A stretch of 64,000 nt of DNA from Limosilactobacillus caecicola (GTDB lineage Bacteria > Bacillota > Bacilli > Lactobacillales > Lactobacillaceae): the NCBI RefSeq assembly GCF_943192935.1, contig NZ_CALPCI010000005.1, positions 1 through 64,000 on the forward strand, read 5' to 3'. The notes below the pieces were generated by a model. The model saw nothing but the letters and a program-made list of their open reading frames with translations, was not told the DNA's origin and ran no database searches. Positions 22,724 through 31,001 of this stretch are shown here, piece after piece. Both the position numbers and the translations under genes were made by a program. The stretch's first letter is position 1. Every line of letters starts with the position of its first letter.

Positions 22724-23202
22724 GCCTCTTCTTTCATAGCTTCAATGGCTTCTTTGGGAAACCATTGCGTGAAATCATGCAGTTCTTTATCCGTCCATTT
22801 TTGGGCTTCTTCTTCACTCCCAAAATCAAACGTTACATAATCACCACTAGCTTGAAACGCTGTAACATATTGCTTAATAGCAATTGGCCCTTCAACGCAC
22901 CGCATTGTTGACAATACATATTTCTTTTCCGAAAACCGTTCTTCAACCGGAGTTGCTAGATATTCATTAATCCAGCATGCTACTTCTTGTTGAATTGCTA
23001 ATCGTTGGTGGCTATTTGACGAAAGCTTGGCATCTAACCAGCTTGCGGCTTTAATTGGTAGGTCAATAATAACCACTGACCAATGAGGATAATCTGTTTT
23101 ATTTGGATTTTCGCAAATATCAATGTGAATATCCTCTTGTTTTACATCACAAACTACTCCATCAAGCCCGTTTAATGTTTTTGCTAATTCATCAATCTTC
23201 AT
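22720..23202 (-). CDS. DUF1642-like phage protein
   Basis: 160 residues from the ATG at 23202 (AGGAGGAGAG upstream). The C-terminal half has KYVLSTMRCVEGPIAIKQYV and EAQKWTDKELHDFTQWFPKE, resembling DUF1642 proteins of lactic phages. The N-terminal half (DVKQEDIHIDICENPNKTD) is less familiar. Part of the chain of small early genes. Function unknown. Confidence 0.55.
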   Translation of the reverse strand: MKIDELAKTLNGLDGVVCDVKQEDIHIDICENPNKTDYPHWSVVIIDLPIKAASWLDAKLSSNSHQRLAIQQEVACWINEYLATPVEERFSEKKYVLSTMRCVEGPIAIKQYVTAFQASGDYVTFDFGSEEEAQKWTDKELHDFTQWFPKEAIEAMKEEA

Positions 23203-23215
23203 TTTCGCTCTCCTC

Positions 23216-23599
23216 CTAAAATGGCAGTTTTTCATACGTTGATTTAACGTAGTTGATAATGCCGTCAACATGCTTGTATTCGTGGAATGTTGGGTGTGAT
23301 TCTCCAATGTGCCAATAGTAGGCGCTCAAAGGCTTCTCCCCCGGCATGAAATCTATTTCCCAGCCATAAAGATTAGGTTTAATTTCGTACCATTCACCTT
23401 TTGGATAATCTTTACCTACTGGAAACCAGCGATAAGCACAATCATAGCTACCAACGTATTCACCGTTTACGTCAGGCTCATCACTGCCTGCCGGCCAAAT
23501 TTCCTTAGTTGGCCGAGATTCATACCACTCACCGTCAATATTTCTCACGATCTTGTGAGGAGTAGCTTTGTAACCTCTAATCGTCTTCGGATATATCAT
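23216..23599 (-). CDS. Hypothetical phage protein, Trp/Tyr-rich
   Basis: 127 residues from the ATG at 23599 (GGGAGG upstream). It contains two similar pieces, DGEWYESRP and KGEWYEIKP, suggesting an internal duplication of a small beta unit, and ends with HVDGIINYVKSTYEKLPF. No family recognised. A 23-codon frame (ATG at 23648) lies just upstream and may only carry its ribosome site. Confidence 0.6.
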   Translation of the reverse strand: MIYPKTIRGYKATPHKIVRNIDGEWYESRPTKEIWPAGSDEPDVNGEYVGSYDCAYRWFPVGKDYPKGEWYEIKPNLYGWEIDFMPGEKPLSAYYWHIGESHPTFHEYKHVDGIINYVKSTYEKLPF

Positions 23600-23644
23600 T
23601 GTCAACCTCCCATGCGGTGGTGTGATTTTGTGCTTCTTCAATCG

Positions 23645-23998
23645 TCATGACATTACCTCATCTTTAAATCCATAACCGACTAACTCTTCATCAATGATTT
23701 TTAAAGCATCATCCGTTGAACGAGCAATACCATGTATGATGTGATGATTGGTTAGCATTTTATGGAATTGGACTTGCTCTTTTCGCGGTCGGCCAGTAGG
23801 TGTTTTAACTTCGATAAAAAATGCCTTGCCGGTCTTCCAGATAAAACCAGAGATGTCAGGGTAACCCGGCTTGACACCGGTGCTGAAGTAGCGGCCATCC
23901 GCCGTTTTGCCTTTGCCGACATTAATACGAAATGGTGTACATTGGTGTGCTGACAATGCCACTAAGATATCCGACTGAATTTTGTGTTCGGGGGTCAT
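23645..23998 (-). CDS. VRR-NUC domain nuclease
   Basis: 117 residues forming a single PD-(D/E)XK-type VRR-NUC domain: PGYPDISGFIWKTGKAFFIE VKTPTGR supplies the catalytic Asp and the ExK pair, followed by KEQVQFHKML. Such proteins are thought to resolve branched DNA or process ends in phage recombination. Starts within the stop of the zinc-finger gene (ATGA). Confidence 0.9.
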   Translation of the reverse strand: MTPEHKIQSDILVALSAHQCTPFRINVGKGKTADGRYFSTGVKPGYPDISGFIWKTGKAFFIEVKTPTGRPRKEQVQFHKMLTNHHIIHGIARSTDDALKIIDEELVGYGFKDEVMS

Positions 23999-24156
23999 AC
24001 CGTTATCATCTCCGCTTGCTCACTCACATAATTACTCAAGCATTCTTCGTCGCAAAAGCATTTCCCTTGATACCGTAAGACTTGCTGACCACGGGGAAAT
24101 TCTGCGTGGCAATCGGCACAGGCAAGGGTTGCTTCTGGTGCAATGTATCTGATCAT
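23995..24156 (-). CDS. Small zinc-ribbon protein
   Basis: 53 residues with two Cys pairs (LACADCHAEF and CFCDEEC) that could hold one zinc. It overlaps the genes on both sides (TAATG and ATGA), indicating tight coupling with the VRR-NUC gene. Role unknown, perhaps nucleic-acid or protein binding. Confidence 0.6.
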   Translation of the reverse strand: MIRYIAPEATLACADCHAEFPRGQQVLRYQGKCFCDEECLSNYVSEQAEMITV

Positions 24157-24353
24157 TACGACACCTCCCGATATAAAAGTAAAATGCTAGAGAAGACTTC
24201 CGATTCGTCTGCAGCAAAACCGTATTTTATGTCGACAACCTCAACGCAACGACTTGGGTTGTGCAACCATTCATTACATTCATCAACGCAATCCCATCCA
24301 TCAAAATTAATTACTGACAGTTCATCATTTGTTCCTAAAATTTGATTGTGCAT
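24156..24353 (-). CDS. Hypothetical phage protein, 65 residues
   Basis: An acidic small protein (MHNQILGTNDELSVINFDGW DCVDECNEW...). A ribosome site AAAGGAG precedes the ATG. It is the first gene after the probable origin. No family recognised. Confidence 0.5.
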   Translation of the reverse strand: MHNQILGTNDELSVINFDGWDCVDECNEWLHNPSRCVEVVDIKYGFAADESEVFSSILLLYREVS

Positions 24354-24359
24354 ATTTTT

Positions 24360-24645
24360 CTCCTTTCGGTTACAGTAGGTTACGCTATTTTGGGGCTACT
24401 GTAACCTTCTGTAACCCTTGCTATTACTGGGCTCAGTCCCTATCAAAGCTCAAAGTTACGCTATTTTTTCGCGCAAACTTTTCTGCGCCGTTCTATATAT
24501 ATACCTACTACTAAATTATTTTTTTAAGAATATTACTGTTACCGTAACCTTTTTGGCTACAAAAGCTGGTATATCAACGTTTATGAAGGTTACAGTAAAG
24601 GCTTTTTAGTGTAACTTAGCGTAACCTCGCTTAGTGTTACCACTT
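24360..24645. other. Probable phage replication origin with GGTTAC/GTAACC iterons
   Basis: About ten GTTAC or GTAAC elements occur in 285 bp: 24368, 24378, 24401, 24411, 24455, 24538 (as GTTACCGTAACC), 24588, 24611, 24621 and 24636. A longer repeat RGTTACGCTATTTT appears at 24378 and 24455. An AT-rich core (about 24490-24535) lies in the middle and could be the unwinding element. The array directly follows the VapE helicase gene and extends into its end, the usual origin position for such modules. Confidence 0.6.
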
Positions 24646-25901
24646 ATCTTTTTGGACGCCTTTCTAAATCCAAACCGATTAACCATAATATTCGTAATCT
24701 GATTGGCAACTTTCCGATTTTTAACTAAATCAATTCCCGGCGCTACCGCTAAAGCTAGTTGGTCATTAGGGATAAATTTACGGCCATTAAATTGATTGCT
24801 TAACGCTTCATCAATTTTGTCTTCCAATTCATCCGTATACATAAATTCGCGGCGGTGTTCATTCAGCTCCTGCTCTTGCACACTGGTCAAGGCAAAACTA
24901 AACTCGGTATCTTTGTACAAATACATCGCTTCACCCCAAAGTTGCTTGACATAGTCCGGCTTCAGATCGGTAACCGGATGGTGTTCCTGCCGCGCTTTAC
25001 TAACATGCAGCGGTAAGAAACGCCGTTCACCAGTTTTATCTTTCAGATAGTACAATTCATTCGTTGTTCGGGCCATCACGAAATTCTTATCAAACCGTTC
25101 GGCTTGGTGTCCGTATGGCTTCCGGTACTCAAACTCTTGCAATGTAATGAATTTCTTTAAGATCTCAAACGACGCGTTATTAGTGGCCGTCATTTCGTCA
25201 TCATTAATGATTAATGCCCGCCGCATGACGGCATAATCATCTTTGTTGTCGAAAGTCGAAAATTGGTCCGTGTAGTAACCAAGCGGGGCAATCTTCTGTA
25301 GAAAGGTGGTCTTCCCCGCGCCCTGACCACCGACTAGATCGAGTACAAAATCAAACTTAGTCTTGGGGTCATGTGCTTTGGCGACAGCACCGACAAAAAA
25401 TAACTTTGTAATCAGTGTCGTTACTTCGCTATCAGCCACTCCCAGATACTCAGTCATCACATCCTTTAGCCGCTCTTGATGGTCCCAGTTCACATAGGCC
25501 TCATTAAAATAATCCAAAATCGGATTATATTTATGTCGCATAGCCACTACTGTGATGGCACTTCTGATTCGCTGGTTATCAAACAAAACTCCATAATCGG
25601 CATTGTTTTCAATGTAAGAAGCGATCTGATCAATATAAGCGTCGACCAATTGGCCGGTCTTAAACATTAATTGACGATTGGCTTTTACGACATCAATTTC
25701 AGAGGTGAATTCATTGAACCGAAACGAATCTTTCAACAACGGATCGTTTTCCAAAATGATTTCGATGTTGACCAAACTTTTGGGTTTCAATTTACCGTAT
25801 TTATCGGTTTTGAATCCCCACGCGTTGGTCTCGTCATCATTTAATTGCTTCAACTTGTCGGCATTCTTTTTGTCAAACTTCACGATTTTTTCGTCACTCA
25901 C
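24606..25901 (-). CDS. VapE-type SF3 helicase / primase partner
   Basis: 431 residues from a GTG at 25901. It has Walker A GGQGAGKTT (residues 191-199) and Walker B ALIINDDEM (~229), followed by ITLQEFEYRKPYG and the sensor FVMARTTNE, then LKDKTGERRFLPL. This is the virulence-associated E family of phage DNA helicases that work with a prim-pol at the origin. It overlaps the prim-pol gene, and its 3' end runs into the iterons. Confidence 0.88.
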   Translation of the reverse strand: MSDEKIVKFDKKNADKLKQLNDDETNAWGFKTDKYGKLKPKSLVNIEIILENDPLLKDSFRFNEFTSEIDVVKANRQLMFKTGQLVDAYIDQIASYIENNADYGVLFDNQRIRSAITVVAMRHKYNPILDYFNEAYVNWDHQERLKDVMTEYLGVADSEVTTLITKLFFVGAVAKAHDPKTKFDFVLDLVGGQGAGKTTFLQKIAPLGYYTDQFSTFDNKDDYAVMRRALIINDDEMTATNNASFEILKKFITLQEFEYRKPYGHQAERFDKNFVMARTTNELYYLKDKTGERRFLPLHVSKARQEHHPVTDLKPDYVKQLWGEAMYLYKDTEFSFALTSVQEQELNEHRREFMYTDELEDKIDEALSNQFNGRKFIPNDQLALAVAPGIDLVKNRKVANQITNIMVNRFGFRKASKKISGNTKRGYAKLH

Positions 25902-26685
25902 TCACTTCACCTCGCCTTCTTATTTCTTTTTTGATCATGCTGTTTACGGTCACGACTACTTCGTTGTCAGACAAACTGAATTCAGTGCGGCTGTTTGCAA
26001 TCCGGGACAGTTCCAAAACCGTTTCTGGTTCCACGTTGCGGAATAATAAGCCACCCGCGAAGGCTGCTAAGGCATTGTTCCGGCCCCCGGTTGGTCCTAA
26101 ACCGTTAGCAATCTGTTCAAACAACTCAGAGGTTTGGGTTTTGCCTGTGGGGTGATATTCCTCAATCTTTTGCTCACTAATGGTTGGTTTGCCCTTTTCT
26201 TCGATTAACTGAATTAATTCTTCAGCCGGTTTAACCATTGGTTTATGGTTCAGCCATTGATATCGCTTGTCATCTACCTCGCTCGGCGCTACTACCACGT
26301 AATTGTTTGGGTGTGCTTTAATGTCGACCCCAGGGAGAAAGCCGATATTTTGACTGATTCGTTCGGCCGGTTTCTTAAATAAAAATTGGAAACCATCGTG
26401 AGCCGTTCTTTGACACAACGTATTGAACCATTCAGGGTGGTTGAGGTTTTTGATTGAATTTGTCCCGTCTGCTCCGTCACTATGACGGTCAACATCAATC
26501 ACGAAAAACTGTTCCGTTTTTAATGCAATGTTGGCATACGGGTGTTTTTTCCAAAACCTCTCAATTTCATCCGTCGTCATCGGTGGTCGATCAGCAAATT
26601 TAACCAGCGGCTTTTTGCCTAATGTCGGAATGACACTAAAACCGTGCTCAGCATATTGTTTGGCATAATTTACTAAACTCTGCAT
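25894..26685 (-). CDS. Bifunctional DNA primase/polymerase (prim-pol)
   Basis: 263 residues. The prim-pol N-terminal domain is clear: GFSVIPTLGKKPL, FFVIDVDRHSDG (catalytic acidic pair near residue 65), HDGFQFLFKK and GVDIKAHPNNYVVVAPS. The C-terminal part (GRNNALAAFAGGLLF) is the usual primase C-terminal helical motif. It synthesises primers for phage replication together with the VapE helicase. Confidence 0.9.
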   Translation of the reverse strand: MQSLVNYAKQYAEHGFSVIPTLGKKPLVKFADRPPMTTDEIERFWKKHPYANIALKTEQFFVIDVDRHSDGADGTNSIKNLNHPEWFNTLCQRTAHDGFQFLFKKPAERISQNIGFLPGVDIKAHPNNYVVVAPSEVDDKRYQWLNHKPMVKPAEELIQLIEEKGKPTISEQKIEEYHPTGKTQTSELFEQIANGLGPTGGRNNALAAFAGGLLFRNVEPETVLELSRIANSRTEFSLSDNEVVVTVNSMIKKEIRRRGEVSE

Positions 26686-26745
26686 TGTTCACTCCTTAAA
26701 GGGCCTTACACCCATCCGGCGGTTTAGGGTCACTGCCCACGCTGC

Positions 26746-27324
26746 TTAGAATGGCAAAGCGTCATCTTCAACGGTTGTGTCATCGTCTTCAGCGGTCTGC
26801 TTTACGGCTTCAGCGATCTCTTCATTGGAAGGTTCCTTGATTTGTTCCCCTTCTGCAAAATCGTAGTTCCGGTATGGGTTATCAGGATCTTTCTTATTGG
26901 CCGTTTCGGTGATTTTCATTTCCAACGTCTTACCTTCGTAAGGTTTGAAAGCCGCTACCAGTTTTTCATAAGCGTCGGTTTCGTTGTCCGGGAAGTATTC
27001 TGGTTTCATTTCTAGGCCAACCACTTCACCGATTTTGGCAATGGTCCGAATGTTTTGACTGACCACAAACTCAGGCATTGGTTTACCTTTACCGGTCTTG
27101 GTTGCCAAGCTGATTCGTAATTGTTCGTGGCGACTAGCATAATCGCCTTTGATGACTTGCATGTTGAACCGCAAGCAATCCCAGCCGCTCTTGTATACCG
27201 GATGGTCGACTTGTTCTAACATAACCTGATAAGTCCCTTCAGGAATGGCTTGTGATTGGTTAATGCTGTCCTTCTTTGCGTCCCAGTTAGTAGTTGCTTT
27301 TTTGTATGCTTCAAATAAACTCAT
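26746..27324 (-). CDS. DUF669 protein, SSB-like
   Basis: 192 residues. It begins MSLFEAYKKATTNWDAKKDS and has the DUF669 core (IPEGTYQVMLEQVDHPVY, then RFNMQVIKGDYASRHEQLRI). The acidic C-terminus ends DDALPF, the same kind of tip by which bacterial SSB proteins contact partner enzymes. A single-strand binding role beside the Sak4-like ATPase is likely, though not shown. Confidence 0.8.
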   Translation of the reverse strand: MSLFEAYKKATTNWDAKKDSINQSQAIPEGTYQVMLEQVDHPVYKSGWDCLRFNMQVIKGDYASRHEQLRISLATKTGKGKPMPEFVVSQNIRTIAKIGEVVGLEMKPEYFPDNETDAYEKLVAAFKPYEGKTLEMKITETANKKDPDNPYRNYDFAEGEQIKEPSNEEIAEAVKQTAEDDDTTVEDDALPF

Positions 27325-27866
27325 GATTTAATTCCTCCTAAAATTCCATGCTGTAATAATTCTTTTTGCAATTTTTTAATTAATGCACGTTTGATGTTTG
27401 TAACTGCGTTTTTGGAAACATTTCGTCTTTCTGCAATTTCTACTTGTTTGAATCCTAAACAAAGATCGTAGTATGTCACGCACTGGGTATGAGTAAGGGT
27501 TGATAAAAATGGTCCAACTAGACGTTGTTTTTCTTTCATTTCATCTCTTTGATTATTAGGTAGTTTAAAAGTAGTCCATACATAATCCTCATCAGCAAAA
27601 TGGATCTCGTTTCGGAACCAGCGATGATACATATTGTAATCATCCCGATCCATTCTCAATAAGACTTCATACCAATGCTTATTGATGCGTCTTCTTTTGC
27701 CTTTGCCGTCGATCAAATAAAACTTGTCCTGACGTTTCTCAACAGAACTATAACTGTCCTTCCACATGTCGAATAAGTAGCTATATGGCTGATGACTATG
27801 ATCAATTATTCGTTTCGGAGGGACCCCTGGCGTCCAATTGCGCAGGTAATAATGTTTACTAGTCAT
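27321..27866 (-). CDS. Sigma-70 region 4-like helix-turn-helix protein
   Basis: 181 residues. The C-terminal ~70 residues contain FLSTLTHTQCVTYYDLCLGF and KQVEIAERRNVSKNAVTNIK, a sigma region 4-type HTH. The N-terminal part is aromatic and basic (RNWTPGVPPKRIIDHSHQPY). It overlaps the DUF669 gene by ATGA. It could be a middle regulator, since a separate ArpU protein controls late genes. Confidence 0.7.
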   Translation of the reverse strand: MTSKHYYLRNWTPGVPPKRIIDHSHQPYSYLFDMWKDSYSSVEKRQDKFYLIDGKGKRRRINKHWYEVLLRMDRDDYNMYHRWFRNEIHFADEDYVWTTFKLPNNQRDEMKEKQRLVGPFLSTLTHTQCVTYYDLCLGFKQVEIAERRNVSKNAVTNIKRALIKKLQKELLQHGILGGIKS

Positions 27867-27868
27867 TT

Positions 27869-28564
27869 TTAATCAAACATGCCATCGCATGATTCAAGTA
27901 ATTTTCTAATGCGTGCGTCTGTGATGTTTTCGGCTTGATACTTCGTCCGGCGATCAGTTACTGTTCGGGTATAGGTATCTTTGCCAAATTTTTGCGTATG
28001 GATAACCAAATCACAGTTACCGTTGACGATGTTGTAGTATTTATTCTTCAACGATGGTTTTAATTCTGTTGATCCGGTTTGTTCATCCGTATTGGACAAT
28101 TCTCGGCTAATATAAATCACGTTCATTGGCAACGCCTTTAGATCCATCACAAATTGCTGAAGCACCGTATTAAACATGGCATAGCCTTTTCCGTAGGGAA
28201 TATCACTCAGCGCTTGAACCTGATTGTCCAGACAGATTGCTTGTTCGATCATTACGCAAATGTCATCAATCACATCGACAATTAGTGTCTGGAATGTATT
28301 GTCAGTAGATTGTAGAGCAGTAATAACATCGTCCAATTGTTGAATAGCCGATTCTTTTAATCCACCATTTTGGTCCCGAACGTTGCGAATCTGAATGCTT
28401 GGTGCAGTCCCTTGTTCACTATTGCCGTCGGTATTCAAAACCAACGGATGTGGAAAGAAACTCGCAAAGTATGACTTACCGCTCATCGTGGCACCCCAGA
28501 TAAAGAAATTATGGGGCTGAGTTTTTGGATGTAGTTTTTCATCCTTTGGAAGTTTAATCACCAT
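27869..28564 (-). CDS. Sak4-like RecA-fold ATPase (recombination)
   Basis: 231 residues with Walker A GATMSGKSY (near residue 29) and Walker B TLIVDVIDDI (near residue 94). The short RecA-like core with conserved LPMNVIYISRE corresponds to phage nucleotide-binding proteins of the Sak4 group, which promote single-strand annealing with an SSB. The neighbouring DUF669 protein fits as that SSB. Confidence 0.82.
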   Translation of the reverse strand: MVIKLPKDEKLHPKTQPHNFFIWGATMSGKSYFASFFPHPLVLNTDGNSEQGTAPSIQIRNVRDQNGGLKESAIQQLDDVITALQSTDNTFQTLIVDVIDDICVMIEQAICLDNQVQALSDIPYGKGYAMFNTVLQQFVMDLKALPMNVIYISRELSNTDEQTGSTELKPSLKNKYYNIVNGNCDLVIHTQKFGKDTYTRTVTDRRTKYQAENITDARIRKLLESCDGMFD

Positions 28565-29955
28565 TTATGTTTCCTCCTATTGTTGAATTGGTACCAAGCC
28601 CACCCGGCTGAGTAATCATGTAACTCAGCGTAGGCTTGAAACTCTTTGAGTGTGTGTAATTGGCTCGGTGACTTGTCGGCCACATTTGCCAAAACCTGAT
28701 TAGTTAAGATTTTATTGATCATCGCTTTACGTTTTTTGACCGCTTGATTATCTTTAATCTCTTGTAAATCGACATTGACGATCTTGTAGTCTTTGTTTTC
28801 CTTCTTTAATTCATGCCCACACAACGGGCAAAGACCATTTACAATCTGATCACGGTAAAAAGTTCCAAAGCAGAAATTGCATTGCGCAATTGCTGGTCCT
28901 GACTCTGCTGACCCCGCCTTGCGCTTATCCTTAGTTACGATTGCCGCTTCCCAGTTGCGGTCTTCATTTGGCAACCCGAAGTTTAAGAAGTTGTCGACAT
29001 GGTCAATGATGATCGCTGTCTTACCTTCTCGCGGGTTCAAGCAGCGCATGGAGAACTGTAAATACAGTGATAGCGAGCTGGTTGGGCGGGCCATAATCAC
29101 GCAGTCGACATTCGGCAAATCAACGCCTTCTGTAAAAAGATTGACGTTGGCTAAAATCATTAACTGCTGATCACGAAACTTTTGCACTAGCCGATCACGC
29201 ACACCTTGATCAGTATCACCATCAATTTCAGCGGCTGAAATACCAGCTTTAGCAAACTGCTGAGTCACCTTTTTAGCACTCTCAATCGAGTGACAGTAAA
29301 CCACCGCCTGCTTACCATTAGCTAACCGTTGATACTGCTCAACGATGTGCCCGTAGATTTGATGATTAAGGGCTTCGTCCATGCTGGCCGTTGAGTAATC
29401 GCCATTGGCTTTGCGTAGTTTCGAACGATCAATGTCACCCAAACCGTAGTATCGGAATGGCGCTAAAAAGTGGTGGTCCGTGAGCCATTTAATTGACTTA
29501 CCAACCACAATGTCATCCGAAATCTGATCCATCTGATTATGACCAGTTCGAATCGGTGTCGCTGTGAAATACAGGACATAAGCATTCGGATAAGCGTCGA
29601 TAATTTTGCGGTAACTCTTACTGATCGCATGGTGGCCTTCGTCAATGAAGATTAACTGTGGTTCTGGCAACTGATCAGTATGCCGGTTAAGACTCTGCAC
29701 CATTCCCATTGTGGTTAATGACATATCAACCCCTTGCTGTTTGAACGTTTCCTTAGCCTGGGCCAAGACTTCCTTGCGGTGGATTACAAACATCACGCGA
29801 TTACCTTTAACGGTTGTCCGCCTGGCAATTTCCGCCATAATGACGGTTTTTCCAGTGCGCGGTGGCTGTTGAACAATAATGCGTCGATGACCATGTTTCA
29901 TCGATTGATAGATTTGATCAATCGTTTCGTTTTGATAGTCACGCAATTTAAACAT
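28558..29955 (-). CDS. DEAD/DEAH-box SF2 helicase
   Basis: 465 residues. Motif I is PPRTGKTV, motif II DEGH, motif III FTATPIR; the second RecA domain has FTEGVDLPNVDCVIMARPT and QFSMRCLNPR. A zinc finger of four Cys (CNFCFGTF ... GLCPLCGHEL) follows around residues 360-385. It is the usual restart/replication helicase of this module. Its 3' end overlaps the Sak4 gene. Confidence 0.92.
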   Translation of the reverse strand: MFKLRDYQNETIDQIYQSMKHGHRRIIVQQPPRTGKTVIMAEIARRTTVKGNRVMFVIHRKEVLAQAKETFKQQGVDMSLTTMGMVQSLNRHTDQLPEPQLIFIDEGHHAISKSYRKIIDAYPNAYVLYFTATPIRTGHNQMDQISDDIVVGKSIKWLTDHHFLAPFRYYGLGDIDRSKLRKANGDYSTASMDEALNHQIYGHIVEQYQRLANGKQAVVYCHSIESAKKVTQQFAKAGISAAEIDGDTDQGVRDRLVQKFRDQQLMILANVNLFTEGVDLPNVDCVIMARPTSSLSLYLQFSMRCLNPREGKTAIIIDHVDNFLNFGLPNEDRNWEAAIVTKDKRKAGSAESGPAIAQCNFCFGTFYRDQIVNGLCPLCGHELKKENKDYKIVNVDLQEIKDNQAVKKRKAMINKILTNQVLANVADKSPSQLHTLKEFQAYAELHDYSAGWAWYQFNNRRKHKW

Positions 29956-30199
29956 CGATTTGGTCCTGTTCTTCCCAAATTTGGTGTAAAGCTAGATTAC
30001 AGATTGCTTCATTAATCTTAAAAGCCGCATTGGTTTGAGAGTCTTCCACCGTCCCATATGACATGGTTTGTTTAATCCTTTTTATATAACGCTTGGCGTC
30101 TGCATAAGTTTTAGCGTTTGTTTTAGCCAATCGAACTAATTGATCAGCTAACTGTTGGCTTTGATTTTTAATGTTTTCAAACCACTCTTGCTCGTTCAC
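29948..30199 (-). CDS. Hypothetical early phage protein
   Basis: 83 residues, fully helical (MNEQEWFENIKNQSQQLADQ, later YGTVEDSQTNAAFKINEAIC). It overlaps the helicase gene and the gene upstream, so it is translated with them. No family recognised. Confidence 0.55.
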   Translation of the reverse strand: MNEQEWFENIKNQSQQLADQLVRLAKTNAKTYADAKRYIKRIKQTMSYGTVEDSQTNAAFKINEAICNLALHQIWEEQDQIDV

Positions 30200-30396
30200 A
30201 TCGACTCCCTCCTTAATTCATCAATCCTAACTGCCATCGCTCTATTGAGCATTTTTAACTCGTCCAACTGGTGTAAGTAATCGGCTTGTGTAATCCGATC
30301 AGCTTTTTTTTGTAACCAATAAATGCGTTGGGCGGCATTGACAATGCTATGAGCTAACGAATCTTGTAGGTATACTTGTCGATTAGTCATCTCCAT
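30196..30396 (-). CDS. Hypothetical early phage protein
   Basis: 66 residues, helical and probably a coiled coil (MTNRQVYLQDSLAHSIVNAA, LHQLDELKMLNRAMAVRIDE). It overlaps its neighbours by four and fourteen bases. Function unknown. Confidence 0.5.
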   Translation of the reverse strand: MEMTNRQVYLQDSLAHSIVNAAQRIYWLQKKADRITQADYLHQLDELKMLNRAMAVRIDELRRESM

Positions 30397-30580
30397 CCAT
30401 TAGCCACCCCATTCCTTTGCGGATTTGTAAATTCCAGAAGTCAATGATTCTGAAGTAACGGCGACAAGCTTCGTAATTATCAACCGTCACAAGCGGATGT
30501 GTTTGGCTTGCATCATCAATTAATGTTCTCGTTAGTTTCGTTTGCATTTTTCGCGAGCCTAAAGCATGTTCGTAATTCAT
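30383..30580 (-). CDS. Hypothetical early phage protein
   Basis: 65 residues (MNYEHALGSRKMQTKLTRTL ...), basic N-terminus and Trp-rich end (NLQIRKGMGWLMDGDD). The ribosome site AAGGAGA precedes it by about 11 bases. No family recognised. Confidence 0.5.
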   Translation of the reverse strand: MNYEHALGSRKMQTKLTRTLIDDASQTHPLVTVDNYEACRRYFRIIDFWNLQIRKGMGWLMDGDD

Positions 30581-30581
30581 G

Positions 30582-30651
30582 TGCTATAATCTCCTTAGAT
30601 ATAATATTTTGTCTTGGCGTTCTAGTCGTGCCATCGGCTAGACGCCTTTTT
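30582..30651 (+). ncRNA. Plus-strand extended -10 and hairpin terminator
   Basis: TGCTATAAT (30582-30590) is followed by a long hairpin at 30616-30646 (GGCGT-CTAG / CTAGACGCC) and five T. It is opposite the early genes. The same TGCTATRAT string starts the cassette at 18118. Confidence 0.4.
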
Positions 30652-30801
30652 GTATGGCGTTAATGTTTTAGCTAAGTCCCATGCCGCTGCGAATATCCAG
30701 ATAACGAACGTCCAATTCATCAAAACTTGGTGACCATCTCGGTAGAATAGCACGAGCAAACTGCCGCAAATCGTATAAAACATTACTTTGGCAAAATTCA
30801 T
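30622..30801 (-). CDS. Two-helix small membrane protein
   Basis: 59 residues from the ATG at 30801. Two hydrophobic stretches (FAKVMFYTICGSLLVLFY and WTFVIWIFAAAWDLAKTL) and a basic end. It is the largest of three successive hydrophobic micropeptides in this part of the early operon. Function unknown. Confidence 0.5.
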   Translation of the reverse strand: MNFAKVMFYTICGSLLVLFYRDGHQVLMNWTFVIWIFAAAWDLAKTLTPYKKASSRWHD

Positions 30802-30835
30802 TGTGTTCACTTCCTTTCTGATTTATACCTCTTCA

Positions 30836-30922
30836 CTAACTGTTCCTATTAATCGCAATAATTAGATTTAGAATTTCCACAACTAAATTGAGAATTAATA
30901 TCGCTAACAGGATTTTGTCCAT
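30836..30922 (-). CDS. 28-residue membrane micropeptide
   Basis: MDKILLAILILNLVVEILNL is almost wholly hydrophobic, with INRNS at the end. GAGAGGAG lies just before the ATG. Strong hydrophobicity and ribosome site favour a real gene; nothing more can be said. Confidence 0.4.
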   Translation of the reverse strand: MDKILLAILILNLVVEILNLIIAINRNS

Positions 30923-30937
30923 ACTCCTCTCACCGCC

Positions 30938-30991
30938 TTAGTGATTCCAAATAATTACTGCTAGTGCGCCGATACAGTAAACAATTTCCAT
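30938..30991 (-). CDS. 17-residue hydrophobic micropeptide
   Basis: MEIVYCIGALAVIIWNH, preceded by a strong AGGAGGGACAAT site. Only the ribosome site and hydrophobicity support it. Confidence 0.3.
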   Translation of the reverse strand: MEIVYCIGALAVIIWNH

Positions 30992-31001
30992 ATTGTCCCT
31001 C

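Noticed and set aside
23600-23648. A 23-residue gene overlapping the VRR-NUC stop
   Set aside because: The ATG at 23648 overlaps a stop codon as coupled genes do, but the peptide (MTIEEAQNHTTAWEVDNDIS...) overlaps the next gene start and has no other support.
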